From Methylopila sp. Yamaguchi (GTDB lineage: Bacteria; Pseudomonadota; Alphaproteobacteria; Rhizobiales; Methylopilaceae), in assembly GCF_002897035.1 (NCBI RefSeq), contig NZ_BAUX01000016.1, positions 1 to 64,000 of the forward strand: a DNA stretch of 64,000 nt, in the 5' to 3' direction. This document shows, piece after piece, positions 8,797 to 17,001 of the stretch (within the stretch, counting starts at the first letter, position 1; each line of letters begins with the position of its first letter). A program made the position numbers and the translations under genes. The notes beneath the pieces are model-generated. The model saw only the letters and a program-made list of their open reading frames with translations. It was not told where the DNA came from and made no database searches.

Positions 8797-10182
8797 TCAC
8801 GCGCAGCGCGGTTGCGGAACGGAAGTGGCGCCCGCGAAGGCGGCGGCGAGCATCTCGCTCACCGCGGTGAACTTTTCCCGGGGCTTCCCTTGCGCGGCTC
8901 CGGCCTCGACCTCGGCCGCGTCGATCCTCGACCAGGAGGTGAAGTCGACGGGCCGCACGCCGCGCGCTGCGAGCGACGTCCGCAACGCTGCGCGACCGGG
9001 CGCTTTCGACGGCCGATCGGCAAAGTCCGCCAGCATCGTCGCGACCGTTTCGAGGCTGCACGCGCGGTTGACGCCGATCACGCCAGAAGGGCCGCGCTTG
9101 ATCCATCCGGCGACGTAGAGCCCCGGAGCCGGCTCTCCGCGATCCATGACGCGCCCCCGCTCGTGCGGAATGGCGCCGGAACGGTTGTCGAACGGCACGC
9201 CGTCGGTCGCGACGCCCTTGTAGCCCACGCTCCTGAACACGGCGCCCGTTTCGAGCGCCACGGTCTCCCCCGTCGGTTGGGCGACTTGCGCGAAGGCGCC
9301 GCCCGAAAGGCGGCATCGATCGAACAGCGCGCGCTCCACGCAGTGGTCTCCCTGGAGGGCGCGCGGGCTGAGATTGAAATGAAGATGGACCGCCCTGGCG
9401 CGCTCGCGCGGGCGTCCCTGGAAGGTGCGCAGGATCTTTACGCTCTGCGCCGCGGCGACGCCGCGCGGGTCGCGGAGTTCGGCTTCGCAGGTCTCGCCGA
9501 GGGCGAGATCGGAGTCGTCGAGCACCACGTCGGCATTGGCCAGCATGCCGATCTCGCGCAGCTCTTTCACCGTCCATTTCGCCTGCGCCGGGCCGCGCCG
9601 GCCGACGAGGTGAACGTCGCGGATCCTGCTCTCTGCAAGCGCTTCCAGGGCGTGCGCGCAGATGTCGGTTCGGCGGAGCTCGTCGACGGATTTCAAAAGG
9701 ATGCGGCAGACGTCGATCGCCACGTTGCCGTGCCCGACGATCACCGCGGCCTCGCATGAAAGGTCGAAGCTCCGGTCCCGGAAGTCGGGATGCCCATTGT
9801 ACCAGGACACGAACTCCGTGGCCGACCAGCTGCCGGGAAGGTCTTCGCCGGGCACTCCAAGCTTGCGGTCGGTTGACGCCCCGCTGGCGATCACCACCGC
9901 GTCGTAGAAGCTCCGAAGCTCGTCGATCGTCACGTCTCTGCCGAGCGCCACGTTGCCGAAGAAGGCGAAGCGCTCGTGGCCGGCGATCTGCGTGAAGTTC
10001 TGGCAGACAGATTTGAGCTTCGGGTGGTCGGGCGCGACGCCGAACCGAACCAGACCGAACGGCGTCGGCAAGCGCTCGAGCATGTCGACCTCGGCGCCGG
10101 CTTCGAGCAGCGCCTCGGCGGCGTAGAAGCCGCTGGGCCCGCTGCCGACGACGGCGACTTTGCGCGCGGCGCTCCCCGCCAT
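8797..10182 (-). CDS. FAD-dependent ferredoxin/adrenodoxin-type NADP+ reductase
   Basis: This 461-residue flavoprotein resembles adrenodoxin reductase/FprA. It has an FAD-binding GxGxxG (VGSGPSGFYAAEALL, near residue 12), the family block TPFGLVRFGVAPDHPKLK, and a second dinucleotide motif IVGHGNVAIDVCRILL. A C-terminal region RGPSGVIGVNRACS also fits. It should move electrons between NAD(P)H and a ferredoxin. It sits nine bases after the ferredoxin gene and downstream of the molybdopterin oxidoreductase on the same strand, so the likely partner chain is Mo enzyme-ferredoxin-reductase. The electron direction is unknown. Confidence 0.88.
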   Translation of the reverse strand: MAGSAARKVAVVGSGPSGFYAAEALLEAGAEVDMLERLPTPFGLVRFGVAPDHPKLKSVCQNFTQIAGHERFAFFGNVALGRDVTIDELRSFYDAVVIASGASTDRKLGVPGEDLPGSWSATEFVSWYNGHPDFRDRSFDLSCEAAVIVGHGNVAIDVCRILLKSVDELRRTDICAHALEALAESRIRDVHLVGRRGPAQAKWTVKELREIGMLANADVVLDDSDLALGETCEAELRDPRGVAAAQSVKILRTFQGRPRERARAVHLHFNLSPRALQGDHCVERALFDRCRLSGGAFAQVAQPTGETVALETGAVFRSVGYKGVATDGVPFDNRSGAIPHERGRVMDRGEPAPGLYVAGWIKRGPSGVIGVNRACSLETVATMLADFADRPSKAPGRAALRTSLAARGVRPVDFTSWSRIDAAEVEAGAAQGKPREKFTAVSEMLAAAFAGATSVPQPRCA

Positions 10183-10191
10183 GTCAGGCCC

Positions 10192-10500
10192 TCAATTTAG
10201 GCCAAGCTCGCTGCGGCGAGCTTCCGCCGTCGGCAGCGGGGGCTGTTTCGCTCGGACGACAGGCAAGATCGGGGCGCGCGCGGCGTTGATCCTGATCCAT
10301 TGCTCCTCGTCGTCCGAGAGGTCGAACTCGTCCTTGATGGCGCCCACAGGACAGGCCGGAATGCAGGCGCTGCAGTCCACGCAGACCTCGGGGTCGATGT
10401 AGAGGCGCTCGTCGTCGCCATGGAAACAGGCGACGGGACACACCGTGACGCAATCGGTGAAGCGACACGCTTGGCAGTTTTTTGTGACGACGTGGGTCAT
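10192..10500 (-). CDS. 7Fe-type ferredoxin (FdxA-like)
   Basis: This 102-residue ferredoxin has two cysteine clusters in the first 55 residues: CQACRFTDCVTVCPV and CVDCSACIPACPVGAI. The pattern fits one 3Fe-4S and one 4Fe-4S cluster, followed by a C-terminal extension as in the FdxA family. A ribosome-binding site (GAGGAG) precedes the ATG. It lies between the Mo enzyme and the FAD reductase and is the obvious electron carrier between them. A strong hairpin at 10541-10570 separates it from the Mo-enzyme stop codon. Confidence 0.9.
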   Translation of the reverse strand: MTHVVTKNCQACRFTDCVTVCPVACFHGDDERLYIDPEVCVDCSACIPACPVGAIKDEFDLSDDEEQWIRINAARAPILPVVRAKQPPLPTAEARRSELGLN

Positions 10501-10540
10501 CTCGAACTCCTCGAACGCAGCCAGCGATGCTGGGGAAAAG

Positions 10541-10570
10541 CGGCGCGGCGCCCTCAGGGACGCCGCGCCG
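10541..10570 (-). terminator. Intercistronic hairpin between Mo enzyme and ferredoxin
   Basis: Perfect 10-bp inverted repeat CGGCGCGGCG/CGCCGCGCCG with a 10-base loop, ten bases after the Mo-enzyme stop. There is no T-tract, so it may be an attenuator, a partial terminator or an mRNA-stabilising stem rather than a full terminator. Confidence 0.5.
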
Positions 10571-10579
10571 GGGCTGCGG

Positions 10580-12715
10580 TCACGCAGCGACGTGCGCGAC
10601 CTCGACGAGGTTGTCGGAATAGCTGCCGGCCATGCCCATCCCGCAGTGGGCGTCGGAGCTGATCGAGTTCACGGCCGTGCCGGAGCTTGTGAAGCTCGGC
10701 CAGTGGCCGAGATTGGCCATCACGAGGCCGGGCATGAGCGCGTCGACGATCTCGGCGCGGCCGTCGAAATGGCCGCGGTCGTTGAAGACGCGGACCATCG
10801 CGCCCGTCTCGATCCGACGCGCGGCCGCGTCGTGAGGGTGCATGAAGACCGTCTGTTCGCCCTGTCGCTTCTGCTTCGGCTTTTCATTGGCGTACTGCGA
10901 GTTCAGGAAGGCGTGAGCCTTCGGCGAGACGATTGAAAGCGGGTAGCGCTTGGCGAGCTCCGGATTGGTCTCCCGGGACTCGTAGCCCGGCACGTAATCC
11001 GGGAGGGGGTCGATCGGCTCGCCGGGCTGCATGCCTTCGTACATCGAGCGCCAGACCGGCACGACGAAGTTCTCGGTTACGCTCGACTTGAACTCGCACT
11101 TGCCGGACGGCGTCTTGAAATTGCCTTCCGCGTGCGGCGCCCGCTCATGCGGCAGGCCGACATTGATGCGCGCCCAGCCGGTCTCCTTCAGCGTCTCGAG
11201 CGTGATGCCTTGCAGCGCCGGCGAGTCCCAGTCGTAGAAGTCCTGGAGCATCTCCCAGTCGGAGCGGTCCCAATAGTCGTCGTTGAAGCCCATGACCTTG
11301 GCGAGGCGTCGGAACATCTCGACGTTGGGCACGCAGTCCGGCGGCGGCGAAATCGCCGGCTGGTTCAGGCTGATGTAGAGGTGACCCCAGGTCACCATGA
11401 TGTCGAGCTGCTCCCCTTGCATCGCCGACGGCAGGATGATGTCGGCGTATTTCGCCGTGTCGGTGATGAAGAGCTCGCTGACGACCGTGAACAGGTCCTC
11501 GCGCTCCAAGCCCCTGGCGATCTTCGCCTGCGCGGGCGCCTGGCTCATCGGGTTCGAGTTGTAGACGAACAACGACTTGATGGGGGGATCGAGCGGCAGT
11601 TCGCCGGTGAGCGCGGCGCCCAGGTCGAGCTCGTTGATCACGCGCGTGCCAGGGCGGATCCAGTCGGGACGGCAGATCCGGTCGAAGTTCGTCGGGAATT
11701 CCCAGATCGGCATCTCCATGGCCCCGCCGCCGACATGTCGCCAAGCCCCGATGAGGGCAGGAAGACAGGTGATGGCGCGGATGGCCTGGCCGCCGCCGCG
11801 GCTGCGCTCGATCGCGACGCCCTCGCGGATCGCGGCCGGCGGAGTCGTGGCGTATTCACGGGCGAGCGTGATGATGTCGGCCGCCGGGATGCCGGTGATC
11901 TCGTAGACGCGCTCCGGGGAATAGAGCGCCGCGCGCTCCTTCAGCTCCTCGTAGCCGAGCGTGTACTTCTCGACATAGTCATGGTCGACGAGATCCTCGG
12001 CGATGATGACGTTCATCATGCCGAGCGCGAGCGCGCCGTCGGTGCCAGGCCTGATCTGGACGTGCCAGTCAGCGGCCTTCGCCGTGCGGGTTTGAACCGG
12101 ATCGATCACCACGACCTTCGCGCCGGCCTCCTGCGCCTTCACGATGAAGGGCCAGCCGTGGATGTTCGTCGAGGTCATGTTCATGCCCCAGACGATGATG
12201 TACTTCGCGTGGACAAAGCTTTCGATGTCGAGCCCGCCGGACGGACCAACCGTCATGACCCAGGCGGTCGACGAGCCGCTTTCGCAGTAGGTCTTCTCGG
12301 CGACCGTCGAGCCGAGCCGGTTGAAGAAGGCGTCGCCCGCGGTGAGGCCGTTGAGCGTGCCCTGATGCCCGAGATAGGCGTGGGGCATGATCGCCTGCGC
12401 ACCGTATTCGGCGATGATGGCGTTCCACCTGTCCCGGATCGTGTCGAGCGCCTCGGTCCAGCTGATCGGCTCGAACTGCCGCGACCCCTTCGGACCGACG
12501 CGCTTCAGCGGCGTCAGTATTCGGTCGGGATTGTAGTGGTGGCCGGCGAAGTCCTTGAGCTTCACGCAGAGGCGGCCCTGCGTCATCGGGTGGTTCTTGT
12601 CGCCGGTCACCTCGACAAGCTTTCCGCCCTTGACGTGATACTCGAACGCGCAGGTGTCAGGGCAGTCGTGGGGGCACGCGCCGCGTACGATTCTCGTATC
12701 GATCTCAGCGTTCAT
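10580..12715 (-). CDS. Molybdopterin-dependent oxidoreductase (DMSO reductase superfamily)
   Basis: This 711-residue cytoplasmic protein has no Tat signal. The N terminus has a 4Fe-4S motif with Cys14, Cys18, Cys22 and Cys50 (CPHDCPDTC...GRLC). Cys144 in KTYCESGS sits where a Mo/W-ligating cysteine would be expected. It has the bis-MGD blocks VWGMNMTSTNIHGWPF and VYNSNPMSQAP, and a C-terminal molybdopterin dinucleotide-binding domain. The family is diverse (reductases, dehydrogenases, hydratases) and I cannot name the substrate. It heads an operon with a dedicated ferredoxin and reductase and carries two copies of a 12-bp element upstream that also occurs before the tetR gene. Confidence 0.85.
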   Translation of the reverse strand: MNAEIDTRIVRGACPHDCPDTCAFEYHVKGGKLVEVTGDKNHPMTQGRLCVKLKDFAGHHYNPDRILTPLKRVGPKGSRQFEPISWTEALDTIRDRWNAIIAEYGAQAIMPHAYLGHQGTLNGLTAGDAFFNRLGSTVAEKTYCESGSSTAWVMTVGPSGGLDIESFVHAKYIIVWGMNMTSTNIHGWPFIVKAQEAGAKVVVIDPVQTRTAKAADWHVQIRPGTDGALALGMMNVIIAEDLVDHDYVEKYTLGYEELKERAALYSPERVYEITGIPAADIITLAREYATTPPAAIREGVAIERSRGGGQAIRAITCLPALIGAWRHVGGGAMEMPIWEFPTNFDRICRPDWIRPGTRVINELDLGAALTGELPLDPPIKSLFVYNSNPMSQAPAQAKIARGLEREDLFTVVSELFITDTAKYADIILPSAMQGEQLDIMVTWGHLYISLNQPAISPPPDCVPNVEMFRRLAKVMGFNDDYWDRSDWEMLQDFYDWDSPALQGITLETLKETGWARINVGLPHERAPHAEGNFKTPSGKCEFKSSVTENFVVPVWRSMYEGMQPGEPIDPLPDYVPGYESRETNPELAKRYPLSIVSPKAHAFLNSQYANEKPKQKRQGEQTVFMHPHDAAARRIETGAMVRVFNDRGHFDGRAEIVDALMPGLVMANLGHWPSFTSSGTAVNSISSDAHCGMGMAGSYSDNLVEVAHVAA

Positions 12716-12811
12716 GGCTGGCTCCGTCGTTCCGGACGTTGCGAACGCCGCCGCCCAGCGGCGGCGGGACGATTGCTTGGAACGATACCAAGGAGCGGGC
12801 CGCGGTAAATA

Positions 12812-12862
12812 GTACGGCCGTCCTAAAGTGATTATAATATGTGCGTTTTAGTACGGCCGTCC
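12812..12862. promoter_or_regulatory. Two operator-like copies of GTACGGCCGTCC upstream of the Mo enzyme
   Basis: GTACGGCCGTCC occurs at 12812-12823 and again at 12851-12862, flanking an AT-rich stretch (TGATTATAATAT) that could hold the Mo-enzyme promoter on the minus strand. Read on the other strand the unit is GGACGGCCGTAC, matching the two elements upstream of tetR at all but the central two bases. The core ACGGCCGT is palindromic. Confidence 0.65.
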
Positions 12863-12893
12863 GCAAAAATGATGGGCGGAGCTGGACGATCCG

Positions 12894-13103
12894 ATGTCGG
12901 CTGAAGAGGCGAAGCTCTTTGAAGCTATGCAATCAGTGCGCCAAGACTGGTTCTTCCGGGAGAACATCACCGCCCCCGCTCAGTATTCAGCAATCGATCT
13001 CGCGATCGTGGAAGGCTCGCTGTGCGGGAACACGCGCCAACTGGCAAGATTGCCCTCGTGGGGCGCCGCTTTCCGCGTCATCTCCCGCGCCAGCGACGGA
13101 TGA
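12894..13103 (+). CDS. Possible small protein of unknown function
   Basis: A 69-codon frame starts with ATG at 12894, directly after the operator-like repeats and divergent from the Mo enzyme. The predicted product begins MSAEEAKLFEAMQSVRQDW and shows no signal, membrane span or known motif. Codon third positions are only moderately GC-rich compared with neighbours, and the ribosome-binding site is weak. It may be real, a truncated gene remnant, or chance. The rest of 12716-13466 holds no other gene I can support. Confidence 0.3.
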   Translation: MSAEEAKLFEAMQSVRQDWFFRENITAPAQYSAIDLAIVEGSLCGNTRQLARLPSWGAAFRVISRASDG

Positions 13104-13341
13104 CAGCGGGCGAAGCGGCGCGGCGACCGACCCCAATGTGCCTAAGAAGGACGGCGCAGCGCACCTGATGCCGCCTCGGGCCGACGACGCGACGATCGAT
13201 TCAGTATTTTGAAGCGGAGGGGTGCCTCGCGGTCGCCGAACGGCAGGCGGCCTTTGGCCCGGCTCGCGAGGAACACGCGCTTGAGCGGCTTCCTTGAAGC
13301 GCACGTCGCACCGCGTCGCTTTGGGCCCGCGGCCGACATTC

Positions 13342-13412
13342 GGACGATCGTACGAGATATGACGTCCGCCTCTTGCCAGTCCTTGGATGGGATGTTTCTT
13401 GGACGATCGTAC
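13342..13412. promoter_or_regulatory. Two operator-like copies of GGACGATCGTAC upstream of tetR
   Basis: GGACGATCGTAC is found at 13342-13353 and 13401-13412, both followed by GA and an ATATG-like stretch, 55-125 bases before the tetR start. They share GGACG-NN-CGTAC with the two elements near the Mo-enzyme promoter. Four matches in about 600 bases, split between two promoters, is the pattern expected for an autoregulating TetR repressor. Confidence 0.65.
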
Positions 13413-13466
13413 GATATGCGCGTGACCGGCCGAGCAGCCCGGTCACCGTCTTAGCGAGAACGCCAG

Positions 13467-14084
13467 ATGACCCAAGTGGACCACGCCGCGCGCGCGTCGA
13501 CGACCAAGGGCAATGATCGCGTGGCCACTATTCTGGCCGCGGCGAAAGACATCCTGGTGACGCAGGGGTTCGCGAACCTGTCTTACCGCAACATCGCCAA
13601 GGGGGCCGGCATCGCGGTCGGGAACGTCAATTACTACTACCCGTCGAAAGACGACCTCATGATCCACCTCGCCCACTATATCTTCGACCAGTGGGACCAC
13701 CGTTTCCGCAAGCGGGTTCCCGCGAAACTGAAGGATGGACGCGAGATCTTCCGATTCTCAGTGGAGTTCATGATCTCCGAGAACAAGCGCGACAGGACGG
13801 TCAATCTGCTCATGGAGATGTGGGCCATGGCCAACCATTCGCCCTCGGTGTCGAAAATGCTCGGCGCCTTCTATGAGAAGATGCGGACTTGGATCGGCGA
13901 GATGATCGAGCGTGTCCGGCCAGATTTGTCCAAGGACAGTCGCGACCTGAGGGCAGCCCTCATTACGGCTCAGATCGAAGGTTTAATGATCCTGATCGGT
14001 CCTAAACGCGTTCGCTACGGCGAACTCACCGGTCTTGAGCGCGCCGCGGCTTTGCATATCGAACGTCTGGCCTTCTCCGACTGA
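13467..14084 (+). CDS. TetR/AcrR-family transcriptional regulator
   Basis: This 205-residue protein has a TetR N-terminal helix-turn-helix (ILVTQGFANLSYRNIAKGAGIAVGNV...YYYPSKDDL, about residues 29-64). A longer helical ligand-binding domain shows conserved hydrophobic blocks but no named subfamily. It is encoded divergently from the Mo-enzyme operon about 750 bases away. Shared 12-bp elements before both genes make it the likely repressor of that operon and of itself. The ligand is unknown but should relate to the Mo enzyme substrate. Confidence 0.9.
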   Translation: MTQVDHAARASTTKGNDRVATILAAAKDILVTQGFANLSYRNIAKGAGIAVGNVNYYYPSKDDLMIHLAHYIFDQWDHRFRKRVPAKLKDGREIFRFSVEFMISENKRDRTVNLLMEMWAMANHSPSVSKMLGAFYEKMRTWIGEMIERVRPDLSKDSRDLRAALITAQIEGLMILIGPKRVRYGELTGLERAAALHIERLAFSD

Positions 14085-14152
14085 GCTTGGGGCTTTGGGC
14101 GCTGCGCCGGCGTGCTCTAGCGCTGCGGCCCCAAGACCGCGGAACGCATGGC

Positions 14153-16552
14153 TCAGGACTTCGGAAGCGCGAACGCGATCGTGGCGTCGCCGTAGCGGGT
14201 GCCGATCGCGCCGTGGCCGCCCGCGGTGATCACCACGTACTGTCGACCGTCATTGCCGCGATAGGCCATGGGCGTCGCCTGCGGGCCGGCCGGCAGCCGC
14301 GCCTTCCAGAGCTCCTCGCCGGTCCTCTGGTCGAAGGCCCGCAGATACTGGTCGGTGGTCGCGCCGATGAACACCACGCCGCCCGAGGTCACGATCGGTC
14401 CACCGAGGTTGGGCGTGCCCGTCGGCAGCGGCAGGTTGTCCTTGAGTCCGAACAGATTGGTGTCGCGCGAGGTGCCGAGCGTCGTGCGCCACACGACCTT
14501 GCGGGTGGTGAGGTCGACGGTTGCGAGCTCGCCCCAGGGCGGCGGAGCGCAGGGCGCGCCGAACGGCCCCAGCCAGGCCTGCACGGCGGCGATGTAGGGC
14601 GTGCCCTCCTGCGGATAGTGCTGCTCGGACGAGGCGTCCTCGCCGACCGCCTCCGGCGAGGACGGCTGCTCGCCAGACTGCACCGGCTTGGCCTTTGGCG
14701 CGTCCGGCGACGTGCGGTCGATCAGTCGGATGCGGAAGGGCATATTCATCAGATTGACGGTGATGAGCTGGCGCTCGGGGTCGATCGCCGCGCCGCCCCA
14801 GTCGGTCACGCCGTCGAAAGCCGGGTTGCCGATCATCGGCGTGAGGCCCGGCGGGGTGAAAATACCCTCGTGCCGCGATTGCCGGAACTGGATGCGGCAG
14901 ATCAGCTGGTCGATCGGCGTCGCGCCCCAGGCGTCCTTTTCCTGGAGCGGCGGCGGCGTGAAGGACGGCATGCCGACCGAGAACGGCTGCGTGGGCGACA
15001 GCCGTTCTCCCGGGGCGGCGCCGTTCTGGGGAACAGGCCGCTCCTCTACACGGGCGATCGGCTCGCCCGTCGCCCGATTGAGCATGAACACCTGACCGGT
15101 TTTGGTGGTCTGGATCAGCGCCGGCACGGTCCCTGAGCCCGACGGCCCCGGCAGATCGACCAGGCTCGGGCCGATCGGCAGATCGAAGTCCCAGACGTCG
15201 TGGTGCACCGTCTGGAACGTCCAACGCAGCTTGCCGGTCTCGATGTCGAGCGCCGTGATGGAGGAGCCGAAGCGCTCGTCGAAGGGCCGCCGCTGACCTC
15301 CGAAGTAGTCTGGGGTCGGGTTGCCGAGCGGAAGGTAGACAATGCCCAGCGTCTGGTCGGCCGTCATCGCGCCCCAGACGTTCGGAGTGCCGCGGGTGTA
15401 CACCTCGCCGGGCGGCAGCGGCGCGATCGCGTCCTCGCCGCGGCCCATGTCCCAGGCCCAGACGCCCGCGCCCGAGACGGGATCGTAGGCGCGGATCACG
15501 CCCGAGGGCTCGTCGACCGCGCGGTTGTCGCGGATGCGGCTGCCGACGATCAGGCGGTTATTGGCGACGAGCGGCGGCGAGGTGGTGATCTGCATGCCGG
15601 GGCTCGACGGCCCGGCGTTGGCGCGCAGATTGATGTAGCCGCCCTCGCCAAATCCCTCGCATTCCTTGCCTGTCTTGACGTCGAGGGCCACCACGCGGGC
15701 GTCGAACGTCGGCGCGAAGATGCGCTCGCGGCAGGGGGCGCCCTCGGGCGCCTGAAAGTAGGAGACGCCGCGGCAGACGAGGTAGGGGTTGCCCTCGCGT
15801 TGGGCCTGCAGCTTCCAGGTCCACTTGATTTCGCCTGTGGTGGCGTTGATCGCCAGCACCCAGCTGTGCGGGGTGCAGGTGTAGAGCGTGTCGCCGATCT
15901 TGATCGGCGTCGCCTCGCTGTGGAACTCGCGCAGGTGGTTGCGCTCGGCCTCGTCGGCGGTGTCCCCGGTGTTCGCGGTCCACGCGACTTCGAGCTGTGA
16001 CACGTTCTGGGGCGTGATGTCTGGGAGCGCGGCGTAGCGTTGGCCGCCGAGCCCCGCGCCGTACTCCGGCCATTCGCTCGCGCCAGCAGGTGGGGTCGCC
16101 TCCGCCGGCCCGCCGGTTTGGGCGCTTGTGTATCCGATCGAGGCGGCCCCGAGAGCGACGGCCGCGACAGCGAGGCTCCCCGCCGCGACGCGATTCCGCG
16201 ACGGTCCCCCGCCGCGCCGCCCGTCAAGCGAGCGGCCGATCCAAGGCATGTAGACATAGACGAGCAGCACGGTCGGAGCGACGAGCCGCGCCACGAGGCC
16301 GAAGACGTTCGGCCCGATCTCCCAGAACGCCCAGACCACCGTGCCGACCCAGACCACCAGATAGACGGTCCTCCCAAATCGGCGGCCGGCTGCAAGCAGC
16401 AAGCCGCTCGCTAGGATGCCGAGCCCCGCGACCACGTAGTAGAGCGAACCGCCGAGCCAGGCGAGCCAGCCCCCGAGAACGACGAAATAGACGCCGAGCA
16501 GCGCGATCAACGCGCCTGAAATGATCGGCCGGCTGCGAAGAGTGGTCCACAT
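14153..16552 (-). CDS. gcd: Membrane-bound PQQ-dependent glucose dehydrogenase
   Basis: This 799-residue quinoprotein has five predicted N-terminal transmembrane helices (residues 10-130) followed by an eight-bladed PQQ propeller domain starting near EWPEYGAGLGGQRYAAL. It keeps family blocks such as SQLEVAWTANTGD, TWKLQAQ and GTPNLGGPIVTSGGVVFIGAT. The length and membrane anchor match Gcd, which oxidises aldoses to lactones in the periplasm and passes electrons to ubiquinone. No PQQ-synthesis genes are in this window. A related membrane quinoprotein of other sugar specificity is possible. Confidence 0.9.
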   Translation of the reverse strand: MWTTLRSRPIISGALIALLGVYFVVLGGWLAWLGGSLYYVVAGLGILASGLLLAAGRRFGRTVYLVVWVGTVVWAFWEIGPNVFGLVARLVAPTVLLVYVYMPWIGRSLDGRRGGGPSRNRVAAGSLAVAAVALGAASIGYTSAQTGGPAEATPPAGASEWPEYGAGLGGQRYAALPDITPQNVSQLEVAWTANTGDTADEAERNHLREFHSEATPIKIGDTLYTCTPHSWVLAINATTGEIKWTWKLQAQREGNPYLVCRGVSYFQAPEGAPCRERIFAPTFDARVVALDVKTGKECEGFGEGGYINLRANAGPSSPGMQITTSPPLVANNRLIVGSRIRDNRAVDEPSGVIRAYDPVSGAGVWAWDMGRGEDAIAPLPPGEVYTRGTPNVWGAMTADQTLGIVYLPLGNPTPDYFGGQRRPFDERFGSSITALDIETGKLRWTFQTVHHDVWDFDLPIGPSLVDLPGPSGSGTVPALIQTTKTGQVFMLNRATGEPIARVEERPVPQNGAAPGERLSPTQPFSVGMPSFTPPPLQEKDAWGATPIDQLICRIQFRQSRHEGIFTPPGLTPMIGNPAFDGVTDWGGAAIDPERQLITVNLMNMPFRIRLIDRTSPDAPKAKPVQSGEQPSSPEAVGEDASSEQHYPQEGTPYIAAVQAWLGPFGAPCAPPPWGELATVDLTTRKVVWRTTLGTSRDTNLFGLKDNLPLPTGTPNLGGPIVTSGGVVFIGATTDQYLRAFDQRTGEELWKARLPAGPQATPMAYRGNDGRQYVVITAGGHGAIGTRYGDATIAFALPKS

Positions 16553-16785
16553 CGCGGAAGCTCCTGTGCGGAAACGGGCGTGGAGGCGGCGGCTTGCTCC
16601 GCGGCCTCGAGCTTGACCTTGATCCAGCCGACCTCGATCGCGCGGCCAGAGTTCATCAGCGTCGTCGAAGCGATTGCGAACCGCCGGAGCGGTCCGCGGC
16701 CGACTGCCTCAACCATGTCGCTGTCCTCGCTAACGGCCCGCGCCCAGCGGGTCGGAAGGACCTCAGCGATCGCGGCCGTCACCAA
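16507..16785 (-). CDS. Possible small protein overlapping the gcd start
   Basis: A 92-codon frame with GTG start at 16785 is preceded at suitable spacing by GGAG. Its codons have high third-position GC, like real genes here. The product (MVTAAIAEVLPTRWARAVSE...) has no signal or known motif. It runs 46 bases into the gcd coding region, which weakens the call. A GGAAC-type promoter about 150 bases upstream (16933-16958) points at it. The 16553-17001 interval otherwise has no gene. Confidence 0.3.
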   Translation of the reverse strand: MVTAAIAEVLPTRWARAVSEDSDMVEAVGRGPLRRFAIASTTLMNSGRAIEVGWIKVKLEAAEQAAASTPVSAQELPRCGPLFAAGRSFQAR

Positions 16786-16932
16786 GGCGACTCCGGCGGG
16801 CAGATGACGCGCAAAATCGCCTCCGCCGGCTCCCGCAGCTCGAATTATGGGACGTCGTCGATCCCGATGTCCTCAGCGGCGTGGAGTGCAAACGGCCTTC
16901 AAGGGCAGCCCCCTCGGCGCCGGACCGGACTG

Positions 16933-16958
16933 AAAGTCCACGGACGACACTATGTTCC
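16933..16958 (-). promoter_or_regulatory. EcfG/RpoE2-like promoter (GGAAC-N17-CTTT)
   Basis: On the minus strand GGAAC (16958-16954) is followed after 17 bases by CTTT (16936-16933), the same spacing as before the Mn-catalase, yciF-like and sdhC genes. Transcription would run leftwards into the 16553-16930 interval and towards gcd. No well-supported gene starts close by. Confidence 0.45.
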
Positions 16959-17001
16959 CCGTCGCAGGGAGCCTCGCGTAGCGCCCGCTTTGGCCAGGAG
17001 G

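Noticed and set aside
11132-12808. A 558-codon plus-strand frame opposite the molybdopterin oxidoreductase
   Set aside because: It mirrors the Mo-enzyme gene, shows no domain, and ends in its promoter region.
14085-14152. Terminator between tetR and gcd (CTTGGGGC ... GCCCCAAG)
   Set aside because: The 8-bp arms are separated by a long loop with alternative pairings, and there is no T-run; too weak to annotate.
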